A stretch of 39,943 nucleotides of DNA from a virus, in the IMG/VR virus record IMGVR_UViG_3300031787_000312, positions 1-39,943 of that record; one strand, 5' to 3'. The notes under the pieces were generated by a model. The model saw nothing but the letters and a program-made list of their open reading frames with translations. It made no database searches and was not told where the DNA came from. Position numbers and translations under genes: made by a program. Of the stretch, positions 15,584-25,506 are shown piece after piece. Each line of letters starts with the position of its first letter. The first letter of the stretch is position 1.

Positions 15584-18500
15584 TCACCTTTTTGCTGAGG
15601 CGCTGAGCGCACGACGCACAGTGCCAGACTTTACGCCAATTTCTAGGTCGACTGAGATAATCTCGTGGCCCCGTCCTGGGGTCGCGGCAGGGTTCTCCCC
15701 GATGACCTCGCCAAGCGTCAGGTACTCCTCGATTTTGAACTGGATTGCGGCGCACTTCTGGATGTTTGGACGAAGCGACAAGAGCACGCGCCCGTCGCTG
15801 TTTCGCATCGCAATGAGGTCCGCCTCGTACCATCGATGCTCTTCAGTGGGAATCGTGGCGTAGTCGTAGAACACGGTCACGCGGATGTGCCCGGTGAAGT
15901 GATACGCAAGGAGCGTTGCGCGCCATGCACGCTGAAACCCAGCGATGCCGCCTACCTTGAACCACGCCGTCTTGAGCGACTGGAGGTGCGTTGCGTTGGT
16001 CCAGTCAGCGCGCGCCTCTTCGCTGACGACGGTGCCTGCTGCGCCCACAACGCTGTCGCCGATGACTGCGTGATGCGTGGTGTCAGCGCACTGACGCGTC
16101 GACCATTGGTCTCGAAGGAAGTCCCACACGACCATGAGCCCCGTAGCCGCCCATGAGCCCAGCCACGCGCTCGTCGCACCAAGCCATCGGACTTCAGACT
16201 GGTCAGGCACGAGGACGCCGCAGAATCGCCCCGTGGTGGCCGTCTGCACCTTGTCTCCGATGAATCGCAGCGCGAGACTGCGGTCGAGCGTGTAGAAGCC
16301 GCGCTGCGACTGGAATGCGACGCCGAACGGACCCTCGACGATGGACTGCGCGCTGACGCACCCGACGTCACCAGAGAGCATTTGCGGCGACTGGAGCGTA
16401 GAGCCTTCGCCAAGTGCATCGCCGGGCGAGCCAGAGACGATGAAGATGCGGCGTTGCTTGAAGACGATGATTTTGTCGTCGATGGCAGCGATGCCCACAC
16501 AGTCGCCGCCTTCGCTTGGAACTATGAACTCCAACTCGGTCGCGAACTCAGGCGCAACGGTTGGCTGGATTGGCTTCGAGGGGAGCACCGTGTTGCGCTT
16601 CTCAGCGCTGAGCGCCCAAAGCCTGTTTTGCGTGCTTGTGATGTCGAGCACAGCGGGCGGCGCCGACGTCTCCAGTTCCGTTGCGAACCATGGCAGAGGC
16701 CCAGCGCTGAGCGTGGTGACGTACACCGAAAATGGCGTCACGTTGTATTCCGGGTTCGCGTCGACGCCTTGCCCTCGCGTGAAGTACACAAGCACACAGT
16801 CGAGCCATGTGGTGGAGCGCTTGGGCTTGAGCCGAACGGTCAGCGCTTCAGCTTCTGGGTTGTCGAACGCCGCCTGGAACACGTCGAGGTAGAGGTCGAC
16901 GCCGCGCTCCTGGTAGAGGACCATCTCGGCGAGCGGAGGAAGCGGCACTGCGACGAGGCGGCTGTAGGGAGACGGCGCCGTGCCCACGAACGCGTGGGAC
17001 GAGCACCCGCCGTTGCCAAGCGGGTTCGCATCGCTGACGTACGGCGTGGGCGCCCCTCGGTGCTCGTTGCCGTATTGGTCGACCCATACCCACGCGAAGC
17101 GGATGAACACCTCTGACGAGGTCGCAAGCGTGTTCAAACCAGCGCCAGTTGTGATGATACCCGTGATGATCGGCGCGTCGCCACGTGAAAGCGTGAGCAT
17201 CGCAGACAGGTTGGAACCTGCCATCGACACGCCAGCGCCATCACCGAAGAGCCGCGTTGAGTTTGCGCTCACCGTTCGCGTTGGCGGGGGGTTCGCGACT
17301 TGCGAGCGCACGAGGTCAACACGCACGTCCCCGTCTGCTAGTTCGGCTGGACCAGTCGCCACATGGTAGCCGAAAAACAGCGCGCCGCTGCTGTCAACGC
17401 ACGTGTGCGACTGGCCTATTTTGTACGAACCGACGTTGATGTCTTCGTAGACAGCCGACGAGAACGCGCACGCCACGCGCACGATTGCCGCCGTGCCGCC
17501 CGCGTTGTCGCCCATGCGCACGATGCGCCCAGTTCGTGGCTCAGTGCCAGCGCGGAGCACGTAGACGCTCTCGCCCCAGCTGCTGATGTAGCGTGGCTCT
17601 CCGAAGATGAATGTGTTGGCGAGGTGGAACTTGTAGGCGAAGGTGCCGTTCGTCTCGAAGACGTGCACTTCGGTGCCCCACACCTGCGTCGTGGTCCCAA
17701 AGGGTGCGCCAGGGCCATCGGCACTGATGAGCACAGCGGTGCGCGTGGAGTCCCAGCGAGCAAGCGCGACGCGCGTAGGCGCAGTGACGGCCCACCCAGC
17801 GGTCGACCACGAGCCAAACGAGCCTGAAAGGTTGGCAGCGCAAAGGCGCACATTGGGTATCAAGTTCGCGCAGATGACGCGACTTGCTGAAGCGTCGTAG
17901 AAGACAGTCGTCAACGCATAGGAGGCGTCAACAAGCGAGGCGTTGCCACTGTCGCTCTTGAGGTGGAGGATGCTTGTGGAGGCTCCGGTTGGGAACACGA
18001 CGTAGACATCGCCGCCGTTGACCGTGCACCCGAACTTGGCGCCACTGGAGTACGTGCCCGTGAAGTCCGCTGCGCTGCCGAATGTGTAGGTGCCAGACGA
18101 TAGCGTGTAGTCCGCGAAGCCGATGCGATTCGACTGCGTCTGCCCGACGATGGTGAAGCGTCGCGTCGAGGAGCCTGTTTCCACGCCCAGCACGTACGCA
18201 CGCCCTTGAACGAACCCGGTGACAAGCGTAGGGCCCGAGATGATGCGCAGAGCGCCGTCCGCAACATCGAAGAACGTCGCGTAAGTGCCAATCGACGTGA
18301 GCGCGCCGGTGCCATCGCGTGCGGCCTTCGCGTACACGACACACATCACGTCAGCGACGATTGCGATGTCGACGTTGAACACGTCGTCGCCACCACGCAC
18401 AAGCGGGTCAACGAGCGTCGCCGAGGGGATTGGCGCGTTCTCGTTCGTCTCGCGCCACAGTGCAGAAACGGTGTCGAAGGTGAAGGTGCCCTTCGTCGTC

Positions 18501-18727
18501 TTCGCGACGGTAGTGCCGTCTGCCTCGGCCACGGAGACGATTTGTCCCGTCGAACCCGGCAAGCCCGTCGAAGGCTTCAGGTCCATCGAGTAGCTCTTGC
18601 CAGCGATGCCCGTGCGCGGGAACCGGATGTTGGATGCAAGCTCGTTGCCTTCGACGAGGGCGCGCGCCTTGTCGTCCGCTTGGCCAGAGCCGATAGGAAC
18701 CGAGACAACCTGTCGTTGCAGCGTCAT
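15584..18727 (-). CDS. Large tail (tubular B-like) protein
   Basis: 1,047 residues of almost continuous beta-structure, with YxxG/FG-rich repeats resembling propeller blades (NAPIPSATLVDPLVRGGDDV, TRRFTIVGQTQSNRIGFADY, CVGIAAIDDKIIVFKQRRIF). The MTLQRQVVSVPIGSGQADDK start and the IIVFKQRRIFIVSGSPGD segment resemble podovirus tail nozzle proteins (tail tubular protein B type). The order connector, small protein, large tail protein, ejection proteins supports this. Start taken at the ATGA overlap; in-frame codons up to 29 residues earlier are probably not translated. Confidence 0.7.
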   Translation of the reverse strand: MTLQRQVVSVPIGSGQADDKARALVEGNELASNIRFPRTGIAGKSYSMDLKPSTGLPGSTGQIVSVAEADGTTVAKTTKGTFTFDTVSALWRETNENAPIPSATLVDPLVRGGDDVFNVDIAIVADVMCVVYAKAARDGTGALTSIGTYATFFDVADGALRIISGPTLVTGFVQGRAYVLGVETGSSTRRFTIVGQTQSNRIGFADYTLSSGTYTFGSAADFTGTYSSGAKFGCTVNGGDVYVVFPTGASTSILHLKSDSGNASLVDASYALTTVFYDASASRVICANLIPNVRLCAANLSGSFGSWSTAGWAVTAPTRVALARWDSTRTAVLISADGPGAPFGTTTQVWGTEVHVFETNGTFAYKFHLANTFIFGEPRYISSWGESVYVLRAGTEPRTGRIVRMGDNAGGTAAIVRVACAFSSAVYEDINVGSYKIGQSHTCVDSSGALFFGYHVATGPAELADGDVRVDLVRSQVANPPPTRTVSANSTRLFGDGAGVSMAGSNLSAMLTLSRGDAPIITGIITTGAGLNTLATSSEVFIRFAWVWVDQYGNEHRGAPTPYVSDANPLGNGGCSSHAFVGTAPSPYSRLVAVPLPPLAEMVLYQERGVDLYLDVFQAAFDNPEAEALTVRLKPKRSTTWLDCVLVYFTRGQGVDANPEYNVTPFSVYVTTLSAGPLPWFATELETSAPPAVLDITSTQNRLWALSAEKRNTVLPSKPIQPTVAPEFATELEFIVPSEGGDCVGIAAIDDKIIVFKQRRIFIVSGSPGDALGEGSTLQSPQMLSGDVGCVSAQSIVEGPFGVAFQSQRGFYTLDRSLALRFIGDKVQTATTGRFCGVLVPDQSEVRWLGATSAWLGSWAATGLMVVWDFLRDQWSTRQCADTTHHAVIGDSVVGAAGTVVSEEARADWTNATHLQSLKTAWFKVGGIAGFQRAWRATLLAYHFTGHIRVTVFYDYATIPTEEHRWYEADLIAMRNSDGRVLLSLRPNIQKCAAIQFKIEEYLTLGEVIGENPAATPGRGHEIISVDLEIGVKSGTVRRALSASAKR

Positions 18728-18966
18728 GGGATTGGCGTTCCGAGTAGGCCTGCAACCGCTGCTGCGAGGCGCGTGATAGCTTCGTCCTTCGTTGTCGGCG
18801 CAGGAGTGGCCCAATCCGACGCTGTGGCCGCATAGACGCCGCTGGACGTCCCCAGCGCATTCACATCTTGACGCATCTGGTCGAAGCCTCGTTGCGCGAC
18901 GTCAAGCGTCTTGTCGTGGTCAGGAAGGCCCGTGCGCGTAAGTGAAACGCGGCGAGCGAACGTCAT
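18724..18966 (-). CDS. Small tail-region hypothetical protein
   Basis: Eighty residues between the connector-like and the large tail gene, overlapping both by ATGA. The sequence TLDVAQRGFDQMRQDVNALG resembles an amphipathic helix. The C-terminus is an Ala-rich helix ending GLLGTPIP. Could be a minor tail component or assembly factor. No family recognised. Confidence 0.65.
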   Translation of the reverse strand: MTFARRVSLTRTGLPDHDKTLDVAQRGFDQMRQDVNALGTSSGVYAATASDWATPAPTTKDEAITRLAAAVAGLLGTPIP

Positions 18967-19619
18967 CGACGCACCCGCACAACGCGCTTGCGCTTGAACG
19001 AGTCGCGGCTCTTCGTCGCAGGCACGATCTCACGCTGCCAAACTTGGTCGCGCATGCCCATCCACACGCTCACATCTGTTTCTTCGGCGCCGAGCACTTG
19101 GATGGTCGTGTCGTAGACGACCCACGCGTCCCAGCCTGGAAGGCAATGCAGGAGGTCAGCATCAGAGCCTAGGATGGTTGGCGTTGGGATGAAGTAGTAC
19201 TCAATCGTCGCGTCTGCTGACGGCGATGGGAGCATTTCGAGCTGCGGCGCGCCACCAAGGATTCCCGCAAGGCGGTAGTACCATGGGCCTTCCGGCAAGT
19301 CGTTGTTGAGGATGTCGCTGCGCTCAAGCGTCTGAAACGGGTCGAGGTCGCGACGCGTGCCGTCCGCGAGGATGACCGTCACGGAGCGTAGTTGCCACAC
19401 CGCCGCAGAGAGCGTGATGCCAGTCGTCCCAGCGGTCATCGTTGCAGTGTCGACGCTAAGCAAAAGAGAGGAAGCCCCATCCGCAAGCCCTGCGAAGAGC
19501 GAGCGAATGGAGCCGTTCAGCATCTCGTTGAGTTGCGAATCGGTTGGACGCTGAGCACCCTCAGTGTCGGTCGTGACGCGCACGCGGTCGCGTAGCGCCA
19601 AAAGAGACACTGAGTGCAT
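18963..19619 (-). CDS. Head-tail connector / tail tubular A-like adaptor protein
   Basis: 218 residues. The typical adaptor layout is visible: an N-terminal helix bundle start (LLALRDRVRVTTDTEGAQRP then TDSQLNEMLNGSIRSLFAGL), a beta domain (GPWYYRLAGILGGAPQLEML), and LLHCLPGWDAWVVYDTTIQV followed by LGAEETDVSVW, the conserved closing helix pair of tail tubular A/gp4-like adaptors. A good AAGGACTCACG ribosome site precedes the ATG. Position between capsid and large tail protein agrees. Confidence 0.75.
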   Translation of the reverse strand: MHSVSLLALRDRVRVTTDTEGAQRPTDSQLNEMLNGSIRSLFAGLADGASSLLLSVDTATMTAGTTGITLSAAVWQLRSVTVILADGTRRDLDPFQTLERSDILNNDLPEGPWYYRLAGILGGAPQLEMLPSPSADATIEYYFIPTPTILGSDADLLHCLPGWDAWVVYDTTIQVLGAEETDVSVWMGMRDQVWQREIVPATKSRDSFKRKRVVRVRR

Positions 19620-19628
19620 CGTGAGTCC

Positions 19629-20033
19629 TTAAACGCTGGTCTCTTGGAAAGAGAGGACGATGGTGATTTCGCTGCCCGATGCGAGGTCCGCGACGGCGCC
19701 GCTGGTCAACGTTGAGAACTTCACCGTGCGAGCGGTCGCGCCGGTCTGCGTGCGGTCAGGGAGACCAACCGCAACGCCCTGTGTGATGGTTGGGTTTCCA
19801 GACGTGACGCCAACACGAACCATCGCGTTCACGTGGACGAGGAGACCCTTGAAGCGCTGGTCCCACACGACAGTGTACTGCCCTGCCGCCGAGCGCGTGA
19901 CCGTGATGGCGCCCTTGTTCGAGCCGCGCCACGTGGATGCAGCGGGGACGGCCCCGGACGCGCCCACCGCAAACGTCACGATAACGTTCGTGAGAGCAGG
20001 CCCGAAGTTTTGGACTGAGTTGCACGAACTCAT
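19629..20033 (-). CDS. Capsid-associated small protein (putative decoration or head-fibre)
   Basis: 134 residues, beta-sandwich-like and low in charge (ALTNVIVTFAVGASGAVPAA, GQYTVVWDQRFKGLLVHVNA, SGSEITIVLSFQET). Two bases separate it from the major capsid gene. I start it at the ATG right after the capsid stop; longer in-frame versions overlap the capsid gene. Proteins of this size directly downstream of the capsid gene are often decoration proteins, but it could also be a small tail component. Confidence 0.65.
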   Translation of the reverse strand: MSSCNSVQNFGPALTNVIVTFAVGASGAVPAASTWRGSNKGAITVTRSAAGQYTVVWDQRFKGLLVHVNAMVRVGVTSGNPTITQGVAVGLPDRTQTGATARTVKFSTLTSGAVADLASGSEITIVLSFQETSV

Positions 20034-20035
20034 GA

Positions 20036-21253
20036 CTACACCGCCACGCGGATACTGTTGCCAGGAGCGCGACAGGCGAGTTCGGCGTAGTAGCCGATGC
20101 GGCCCTCTACCGTGTCTTCGCCCTCCATCATCTTGAAGTAGTTGCCTTGGCCACCCTCGCTGTGGTCGATGGGGCCGGGGCACTCGCCCTTCGAGAGGAG
20201 CGTCCAGTCGTCGAGCTTCAGGCCCCAGCACACATCGATGGGGCAGTCAGCGTCGGCGATGACCGGCACGACGCCTGCGGGCGTGCGCACGGAGAGCGCG
20301 GTGTAGCCGAACTTCTCGTCAGCCGACTTGAGGTCCGTGGTCGCCTTGTTGTCGAGCTGCAACTCAAGGTCGGCCCAACGGTCGGGGTGCATGAAGTAGT
20401 GCGTGATTTTCGCACCGTTCTTCGCCGCGTACGCGCGCGAGCGCTGGATGGTCTCCAAGAGCGGGAGCGACGCGTTGTAACGCAAGCCGCCGAGGCGCGA
20501 GGAGTCGAGCGCGCGGTTCACCCCGTACAACGTGTCGGTGGGCGCCGTTGCGGGGATGTAGCGGTCGAGGCCCGTGATTTTCAGGCCGATGTCGCCGTTC
20601 TGGAAGAGGTAGTCGTTGACGGCCAATGCCGCCACGGTGCCACCACCGCAGGTGATGCTCGATGCGCCCTCGTCGCGGTTGACGGCCGTAACCGTCATCG
20701 TGCCGACGCGTAGCGTGCCAGCCGACGTGCCGTCCGTGGTCTGCGCCTGAAGCACCATGCCGACCTCGAAGAACGCGACGTCGTTCGAGTTCGTGAAGGT
20801 GATGACGTTGCCGCCGGGCAAGGTGCCGACACGAGCCTTCGCGCCACCGCCGTTGCGGTAGAGCGCGTTGCCGAGCGAGGAGTAGAGGCCCTCGTAGGAC
20901 GCATCGATTTCACTCTTGCGAGCGGTCAGGTAGCTCGTGGCATCGCCCATCGTCGAAGAGCGCACGACTTCACCGTCAATCTGGATGACGGCATAGTCCT
21001 TCTTCGCCAGGGGGATGACGAACTGGCCGAACTTCGCGTTGCCGGATGCCGACTTCGCTGCGGTGAGCGTGGCGCTGCGGCCAACGTTGTTCGCGTACTG
21101 AATGGGCTGCTTGTAGCTTTCGCCGCCCCACTTGGTGTTCTTCTTGATCATCGCAAGAAGAGGGTGGTCGTAGAGTCCCAGCTTCGGAATCTCGCCGGGC
21201 GCGTACATCGTCTTCATGGCGTTGTTGAAGTTCGCCATACTGAGAGCTACCAT
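20036..21253 (-). CDS. Major capsid protein (HK97-fold)
   Basis: 405 residues following the scaffold gene. The N-terminal region (NAMKTMYAPGEIPKLGLYDH then PLLAMIKKNTKWGGESYKQP) and the central E-loop/P-domain-like segments (KKDYAVIQIDGEVVRSSTMG, RSRAYAAKNGAKITHYFMHP) match phage major capsid proteins of the HK97 fold. A Gly/Thr-rich inserted domain (residues ~130-210) may be a surface domain. AGGTGA upstream of ATG 21253 fixes the start. No N-terminal cleavage site is evident; a separate scaffold is present instead of a delta domain. Confidence 0.85.
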   Translation of the reverse strand: MVALSMANFNNAMKTMYAPGEIPKLGLYDHPLLAMIKKNTKWGGESYKQPIQYANNVGRSATLTAAKSASGNAKFGQFVIPLAKKDYAVIQIDGEVVRSSTMGDATSYLTARKSEIDASYEGLYSSLGNALYRNGGGAKARVGTLPGGNVITFTNSNDVAFFEVGMVLQAQTTDGTSAGTLRVGTMTVTAVNRDEGASSITCGGGTVAALAVNDYLFQNGDIGLKITGLDRYIPATAPTDTLYGVNRALDSSRLGGLRYNASLPLLETIQRSRAYAAKNGAKITHYFMHPDRWADLELQLDNKATTDLKSADEKFGYTALSVRTPAGVVPVIADADCPIDVCWGLKLDDWTLLSKGECPGPIDHSEGGQGNYFKMMEGEDTVEGRIGYYAELACRAPGNSIRVAV

Positions 21254-21264
21254 GGTTCACCTGT

Positions 21265-22173
21265 TCATCCGGGCTTGCCGGAGAAAATCGCAACGGCGCG
21301 TTCAAGGCGCTCGTCTGCGGTCAGTTCTTTGGGGAGACCGCTGCTCGCTTGCGATGCGACGGCCTGCGTGATGGTCACCTTTGGGGGCGCCGCGCTGGCC
21401 TTTGTCGCTGTTGCCGGTGTTGCCACTGGCGGGGTGAACTCACCCAACAACGAGCGGTGTCTTTCGATGAACCGCTTTGCCTCTGCTTTGAGGCCTTCAT
21501 TCATTGCGGAGGCCACATCCGCAGGGCGGGCATGTGGGTTCTTCGCATACACCTCAGTTGCTACTTGATTGAGATACGCCTCGTCAAGGCCATTCTCGAT
21601 GTGGTCCTGCAAAAGCTCGAAACCCTGCTGCCTCGCAGTGGACGTCAACTCGTGCATCGCCGACTCGTAGGAACGCTGCGCCTGCTGCGCCTGATATGCC
21701 TGCTGCTTCTGTTCAAGCTCGGCAACCTTCGCGGCGAGCGCTTCGTTCTGCTTGGCGAGTGGGTCGAGGCGCGCTGCGACAACAGGGCTGATGCGGTCAG
21801 CCTGCTCGACGCGCGCGAGCACCTCCTTCGGGTCGAGGCCATGCGCACGGAAGAACGCGAGCGGGTCGTTCTTGAGCAGCGCTTCGGAGTCCTTCGCGCG
21901 CTGGATGGCGGCACGCTCAGCGGCGAGGGACGCGCGCTCTGCTTCGAGGGCCTTGCGCTCCTCGGTGGCGCGAGCGGCCTGCGTAGCTTGGAAGCGGGCC
22001 TGCACCGCGCGCTCTGCTGCTTCGCGGTCTGGCGCTGGCGTCGCTGCTGGTTGCACTGGAGTAGGCGCCGGTGGCGTAGGCGCTTCGGTCACCTCCGGTT
22101 CAACAGGGGGCGCCTCGGGTGGCGTGGCACTGGCGTTCAGCGATGCGAGTCCTGCTTCAAGTCGTTCGTCCAT
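21265..22173 (-). CDS. Capsid scaffolding protein
   Basis: 302 residues, highly charged and helical. A Pro/Ala/Glu-rich disordered N-terminus is followed by a long coiled coil (EERKALEAERASLAAERAAI, LAAKVAELEQKQQAYQAQQA), a middle helix bundle, and a Pro/Ala hinge before a C-terminal helix (KELTADERLERAVAIFSGKP). Gene order portal-scaffold-capsid and this composition are typical of internal scaffolds. A TAGGAGACCC ribosome site supports the start. Confidence 0.8.
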   Translation of the reverse strand: MDERLEAGLASLNASATPPEAPPVEPEVTEAPTPPAPTPVQPAATPAPDREAAERAVQARFQATQAARATEERKALEAERASLAAERAAIQRAKDSEALLKNDPLAFFRAHGLDPKEVLARVEQADRISPVVAARLDPLAKQNEALAAKVAELEQKQQAYQAQQAQRSYESAMHELTSTARQQGFELLQDHIENGLDEAYLNQVATEVYAKNPHARPADVASAMNEGLKAEAKRFIERHRSLLGEFTPPVATPATATKASAAPPKVTITQAVASQASSGLPKELTADERLERAVAIFSGKPG

Positions 22174-22180
22174 GGGTCTC

Positions 22181-24112
22181 CTATGCCTGCGCTGGCATCA
22201 TTGGCGCCATATCCGCAGGCTGCGGCATGGGCGCGGTAGGCTGTGGCGGCTGCATCGCTGCCTCTGCTTGCGTGAGAATCTCGGTCACGCGCTGCTCGTA
22301 GGTGCGCAGCATGTCGAGGCCGGGGTCGTCTTGGTCGACGCCCATCGCCTGCTCACGCGCGAGGAAGAACGCGCAGCGCTGCTTGGCGTAGACCAAGTCC
22401 TGGACGGGCACAGGCTCGCGCCATTCGTAGTCGCGAAGGATGCTCTCAATGTGCATGTCCGTGAGGCTCTTGGGCGCGTTGCGAAGGTCGGTCTCTTCGT
22501 CGAGGTCGGGGAGCTCCAAGAGGCGCATCATGTCTTCGACGGTCATCGCGCCAGCCTGTACGAGTTCGCCAAGCTGCTGCTTGCGTGTGCCGAAGTCGCG
22601 CGAGAGCATCGATGTCGGGTGCATCGAGAGCACGTAGTCGTCGCGGTCCTGCATGACGTCAGCCCACTTGATGCGCTGAAGCATGCTCTTGCTGCGCGAC
22701 ACGTAGACCTCGTGCTCTGGGTCCTCTGAGAGCAGGTCGACGATGACGTGCGCAAGGTCGAGGTGCAGCTTTTCAAAGGCCACTGCGACAGTCGTCAAGC
22801 GGTCGTCTCCGGTATCGTTGTACTCGCGCAGAGCTTCGCCGCTGGAGAGCCCCGCAGGCTTCTGGGAGGTGGCCTGGAGTCGACTGACGCCCGCGATGTC
22901 GTAGGCGAATGACACATTGCGGTCGAGCCACTCAAAGAGTTGCGGCGAGACGGGGTTTGGCGCGACGACGGTAGGCGGGGTGTCGCCTCGATACGCGATG
23001 ACCTCGCCGATGGCGTTCGTCATGTTCGGCGCATCGACGATGGCGTGCTCCGGAAGGTAGACCTTCGAGGCGCCAAGAAGGCTGATGGTCTCGCGTACCT
23101 TCGCCATGGTGCTCGTGATTTCGAGTTGGATGTCGGCGATGCTCTCCACGAGACCAACGCCGTAGAAGCCCTCGTCGGCGCTTGCCCAGCGCACGAAGAC
23201 AATGGGGAAGCGGTCGATACGCTTCTTCTCGTCGAGGAGCACAGCGTCGCCGATGGCGATTACATGGCGCCCATCCTCTGCGCCATGCTTCGAGCCGAGG
23301 CGCCAAGCCTCGACGATGCGCACAGGGTCGCACGAGGGGCTGTCGTGGTACTCTGGAGGGTCCGAGTCGCGTGGTACGAACTGCGCCTCGGCGATGGCCT
23401 TGCGAGCCTTGCGTGAAAGCTTCTTGCGCTCCTCGCGCATCTCATGCTCGGCGCCCTCTTCAACCTCGGCTTCGTCTTCTGGCTTGTCCTCGCGCTCGTC
23501 ATCTTCGAGCATGGCCATGAGCACTGAGCGGTCGAGCACTCGCGTGAGGTAGATGCTTCGAGGCTGCTCACGGCGCCCTTCAACGGGGTCGACCATCACG
23601 TCCTGCGTGTCGACGCGCTCGACGACAATGCGCCCGTCGTGCGACGCGACGAAGAGGCCTCCGATGCCGTCAATCTCAGCGTCACGAAACGCAGCGGTCG
23701 CCTTCGATGCAACGTTCGCGTCGCGGAAGATGCCCTCCATGTAGCGGTTCGCGCGCGTTGTGCGGTCGCGCTGTGACCACGAGGCGCCGGTCGACAGGAA
23801 GACAGGCTTTGGGCGCTGGCGCGACGCCACGCGGGCCGTAGCCGTCTCGACGACGCTCTTGCACACGTTCACGGTGTACGACTCGCGCGCAAAGAACGCG
23901 TTGAGCGCCTCGGCCATCTCGCGCGTCGTCTCAAGCGAGGACTCGAAGCCCTCTGCGTTGAACAAAGCGCGGTGGAGTGCGCGCTTGGCGATGCGCTTGG
24001 TGTTCGTCGTAGTCAGTTCGAGCGCGTCGAACGTGGACGTCACAAGCTGCCCGACGTCGTCTTTGGAGGCCTTCCACCATGGGGCATGGCGCTTCATCGT
24101 CGTTGGCGGCAT
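22181..24112 (-). CDS. Portal protein
   Basis: 643 residues, the usual size for podovirus portals. It forms the ring at the head vertex through which DNA is packaged and ejected. Portal-like features include the N-terminal helical region, FRDAEIDGIGGLFVASHDGR, the PIVFVRWASADEGFYGVGLV segment with the following helix ESIADIQLEITSTMAKVRET, and a Pro/Met/Gln-rich C-terminal tail suited to a barrel. An acidic insertion (EDKPEDEAEVEEGAEHEMRE) occurs near residues 210-230. Two starts are possible: ATG 24112, which has GAAGGG upstream and overlaps the terminase gene by 19 bases, or ATG 24097, which makes an ATGA overlap. Confidence 0.85.
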   Translation of the reverse strand: MPPTTMKRHAPWWKASKDDVGQLVTSTFDALELTTTNTKRIAKRALHRALFNAEGFESSLETTREMAEALNAFFARESYTVNVCKSVVETATARVASRQRPKPVFLSTGASWSQRDRTTRANRYMEGIFRDANVASKATAAFRDAEIDGIGGLFVASHDGRIVVERVDTQDVMVDPVEGRREQPRSIYLTRVLDRSVLMAMLEDDEREDKPEDEAEVEEGAEHEMREERKKLSRKARKAIAEAQFVPRDSDPPEYHDSPSCDPVRIVEAWRLGSKHGAEDGRHVIAIGDAVLLDEKKRIDRFPIVFVRWASADEGFYGVGLVESIADIQLEITSTMAKVRETISLLGASKVYLPEHAIVDAPNMTNAIGEVIAYRGDTPPTVVAPNPVSPQLFEWLDRNVSFAYDIAGVSRLQATSQKPAGLSSGEALREYNDTGDDRLTTVAVAFEKLHLDLAHVIVDLLSEDPEHEVYVSRSKSMLQRIKWADVMQDRDDYVLSMHPTSMLSRDFGTRKQQLGELVQAGAMTVEDMMRLLELPDLDEETDLRNAPKSLTDMHIESILRDYEWREPVPVQDLVYAKQRCAFFLAREQAMGVDQDDPGLDMLRTYEQRVTEILTQAEAAMQPPQPTAPMPQPADMAPMMPAQA

Positions 24113-25506
24113 TGCTGAACAACCCTTCGTTCGCGCGCCTTGAGCAGCGCGGCTTCTTCGTCAAATGGAGGCTTGGCAGGTGGTGGCGTGTAGGTGAGAG
24201 CCCTACACTTCCTGGCACCGTAAAGCAAGGTGTCGGACAAGTGGTCGCTCGCGGACACGTCGACGTCGGTGCGCGTCAGGTTCCACTTGAGGCCCGCGCA
24301 CTCATCGATGAGCGGCTGGCACGCAGGGTCGAGCACGACGTCGCCTTCAGCGAGCATCCCAGCGACGATGCGTCGCGCGCCAAGCTTGTCTTTCTTCTCG
24401 GCGCCCTCGAACCACTCGCCCAGGTTCTCGATGAAGTGCCGCCTGTAGCCTTCGCCAAGGCCTCCGGTGTCCACAACGCACCACTTCAGAGGAAAGTCGT
24501 TCTTGATGCGCCTGATGGTCGCCACGATGCTGTTGGGCGAGTCTCCCGGCGTCGCATGCGACTGCACGACGTGGACAGGCACCTTCGTTGGCCCGTAGAA
24601 GATTCGCGACATTCGCGAGAAGGGCATCGCGAAGACGCTGAACGCTGTCGAGGGCTTGCTTTCAGAGGTGCCTAGGTCGATGACCAGGCCGAACTCGTAG
24701 AGGTGCATCTCGTGCGTCGGGAACGGCGCGAAGTTGTGCGGTCCCATGGGGTAGACGAGGCCCCCAGCGTCGAGCGCCCACACGCCGTCTCGAAGCTGCG
24801 CGCGCGTGATGGGGTCAAGCTCTTCGAGGCTCTGTAGGTAGGTCTCTTGGTCAAGGTGCGGGTTGTCAGCGAGCTTGGCGCTAATGAAGGGGCGCTGCTG
24901 GGTAGGGTCGTCGACGTAGCGACGCTTGACCCACTCGTGACCAATGCCGCCAGGGTTGGCGCTGCACCTTGCCGCCATTGGGATGTCGGAGAGTGCACCC
25001 CTGCGCAGGCGGCTGAACAGGTATTGGTACTCGTTCGCGCGCCACTGCGTAGCTTCATCGACGCATATCGTCTGGTACTCGGCGCCTTGGTAGTTTTTAA
25101 CGATAGTGTCGTAGTTCTCGGCGTAGCCGAACGTCAGCGTTGATCCGCTTGGGAGCTCCCAGCGATGCTCCTTCGCTCGCCAACGTGCGCCAGAAGACGC
25201 GAGCCACTTCGCTGCGCGGTCCATGAGGGCGCCAGGCTGCGCCAAGTCGCTGAAGGTTCGACGCAGCACAAGCGCGTTGTGGTCTGGCCTATCAGCGTAC
25301 TTGAGCGCGCGCATGAGCAACGCGGAAGACTTGCCGCCGCCTGCTGCGCCTCCGTAGAGGGCATCTAGGGTCGTGAGCGCGAGGAAGATGCGTTGCGCCG
25401 CCGTAGGCTCCTGGGGACAGTACGGGATGGCCATTGCAGACGGCTTGTTGACGCGCACCGATTCCTCGATGGCGTCAAGCTCGGCCATGTCGAAGTCGTT
25501 GCTCAC
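24094..25506 (-). CDS. Terminase large subunit (TerL)
   Basis: 470-residue DNA-packaging motor with an N-terminal ATPase and a C-terminal nuclease. Walker A GGAAGGGKSS at 52-61, Walker B ICVDEA at 147-152, coupling motif CSANPGG at 181-187. RNase H-like nuclease acids: Asp277 in VIDLGT, Asp346 in CVVDTGG, and Asp421/Asp425 in SASDHLSDTLLYG. Portal follows with an overlap. No clear promoter lies upstream, so it is read as part of the long late operon. The sequence should be the best marker for placing the phage and its packaging type; the circular end overlap is compatible with headful packaging. Confidence 0.93.
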   Translation of the reverse strand: MSNDFDMAELDAIEESVRVNKPSAMAIPYCPQEPTAAQRIFLALTTLDALYGGAAGGGKSSALLMRALKYADRPDHNALVLRRTFSDLAQPGALMDRAAKWLASSGARWRAKEHRWELPSGSTLTFGYAENYDTIVKNYQGAEYQTICVDEATQWRANEYQYLFSRLRRGALSDIPMAARCSANPGGIGHEWVKRRYVDDPTQQRPFISAKLADNPHLDQETYLQSLEELDPITRAQLRDGVWALDAGGLVYPMGPHNFAPFPTHEMHLYEFGLVIDLGTSESKPSTAFSVFAMPFSRMSRIFYGPTKVPVHVVQSHATPGDSPNSIVATIRRIKNDFPLKWCVVDTGGLGEGYRRHFIENLGEWFEGAEKKDKLGARRIVAGMLAEGDVVLDPACQPLIDECAGLKWNLTRTDVDVSASDHLSDTLLYGARKCRALTYTPPPAKPPFDEEAALLKARERRVVQQCRQRR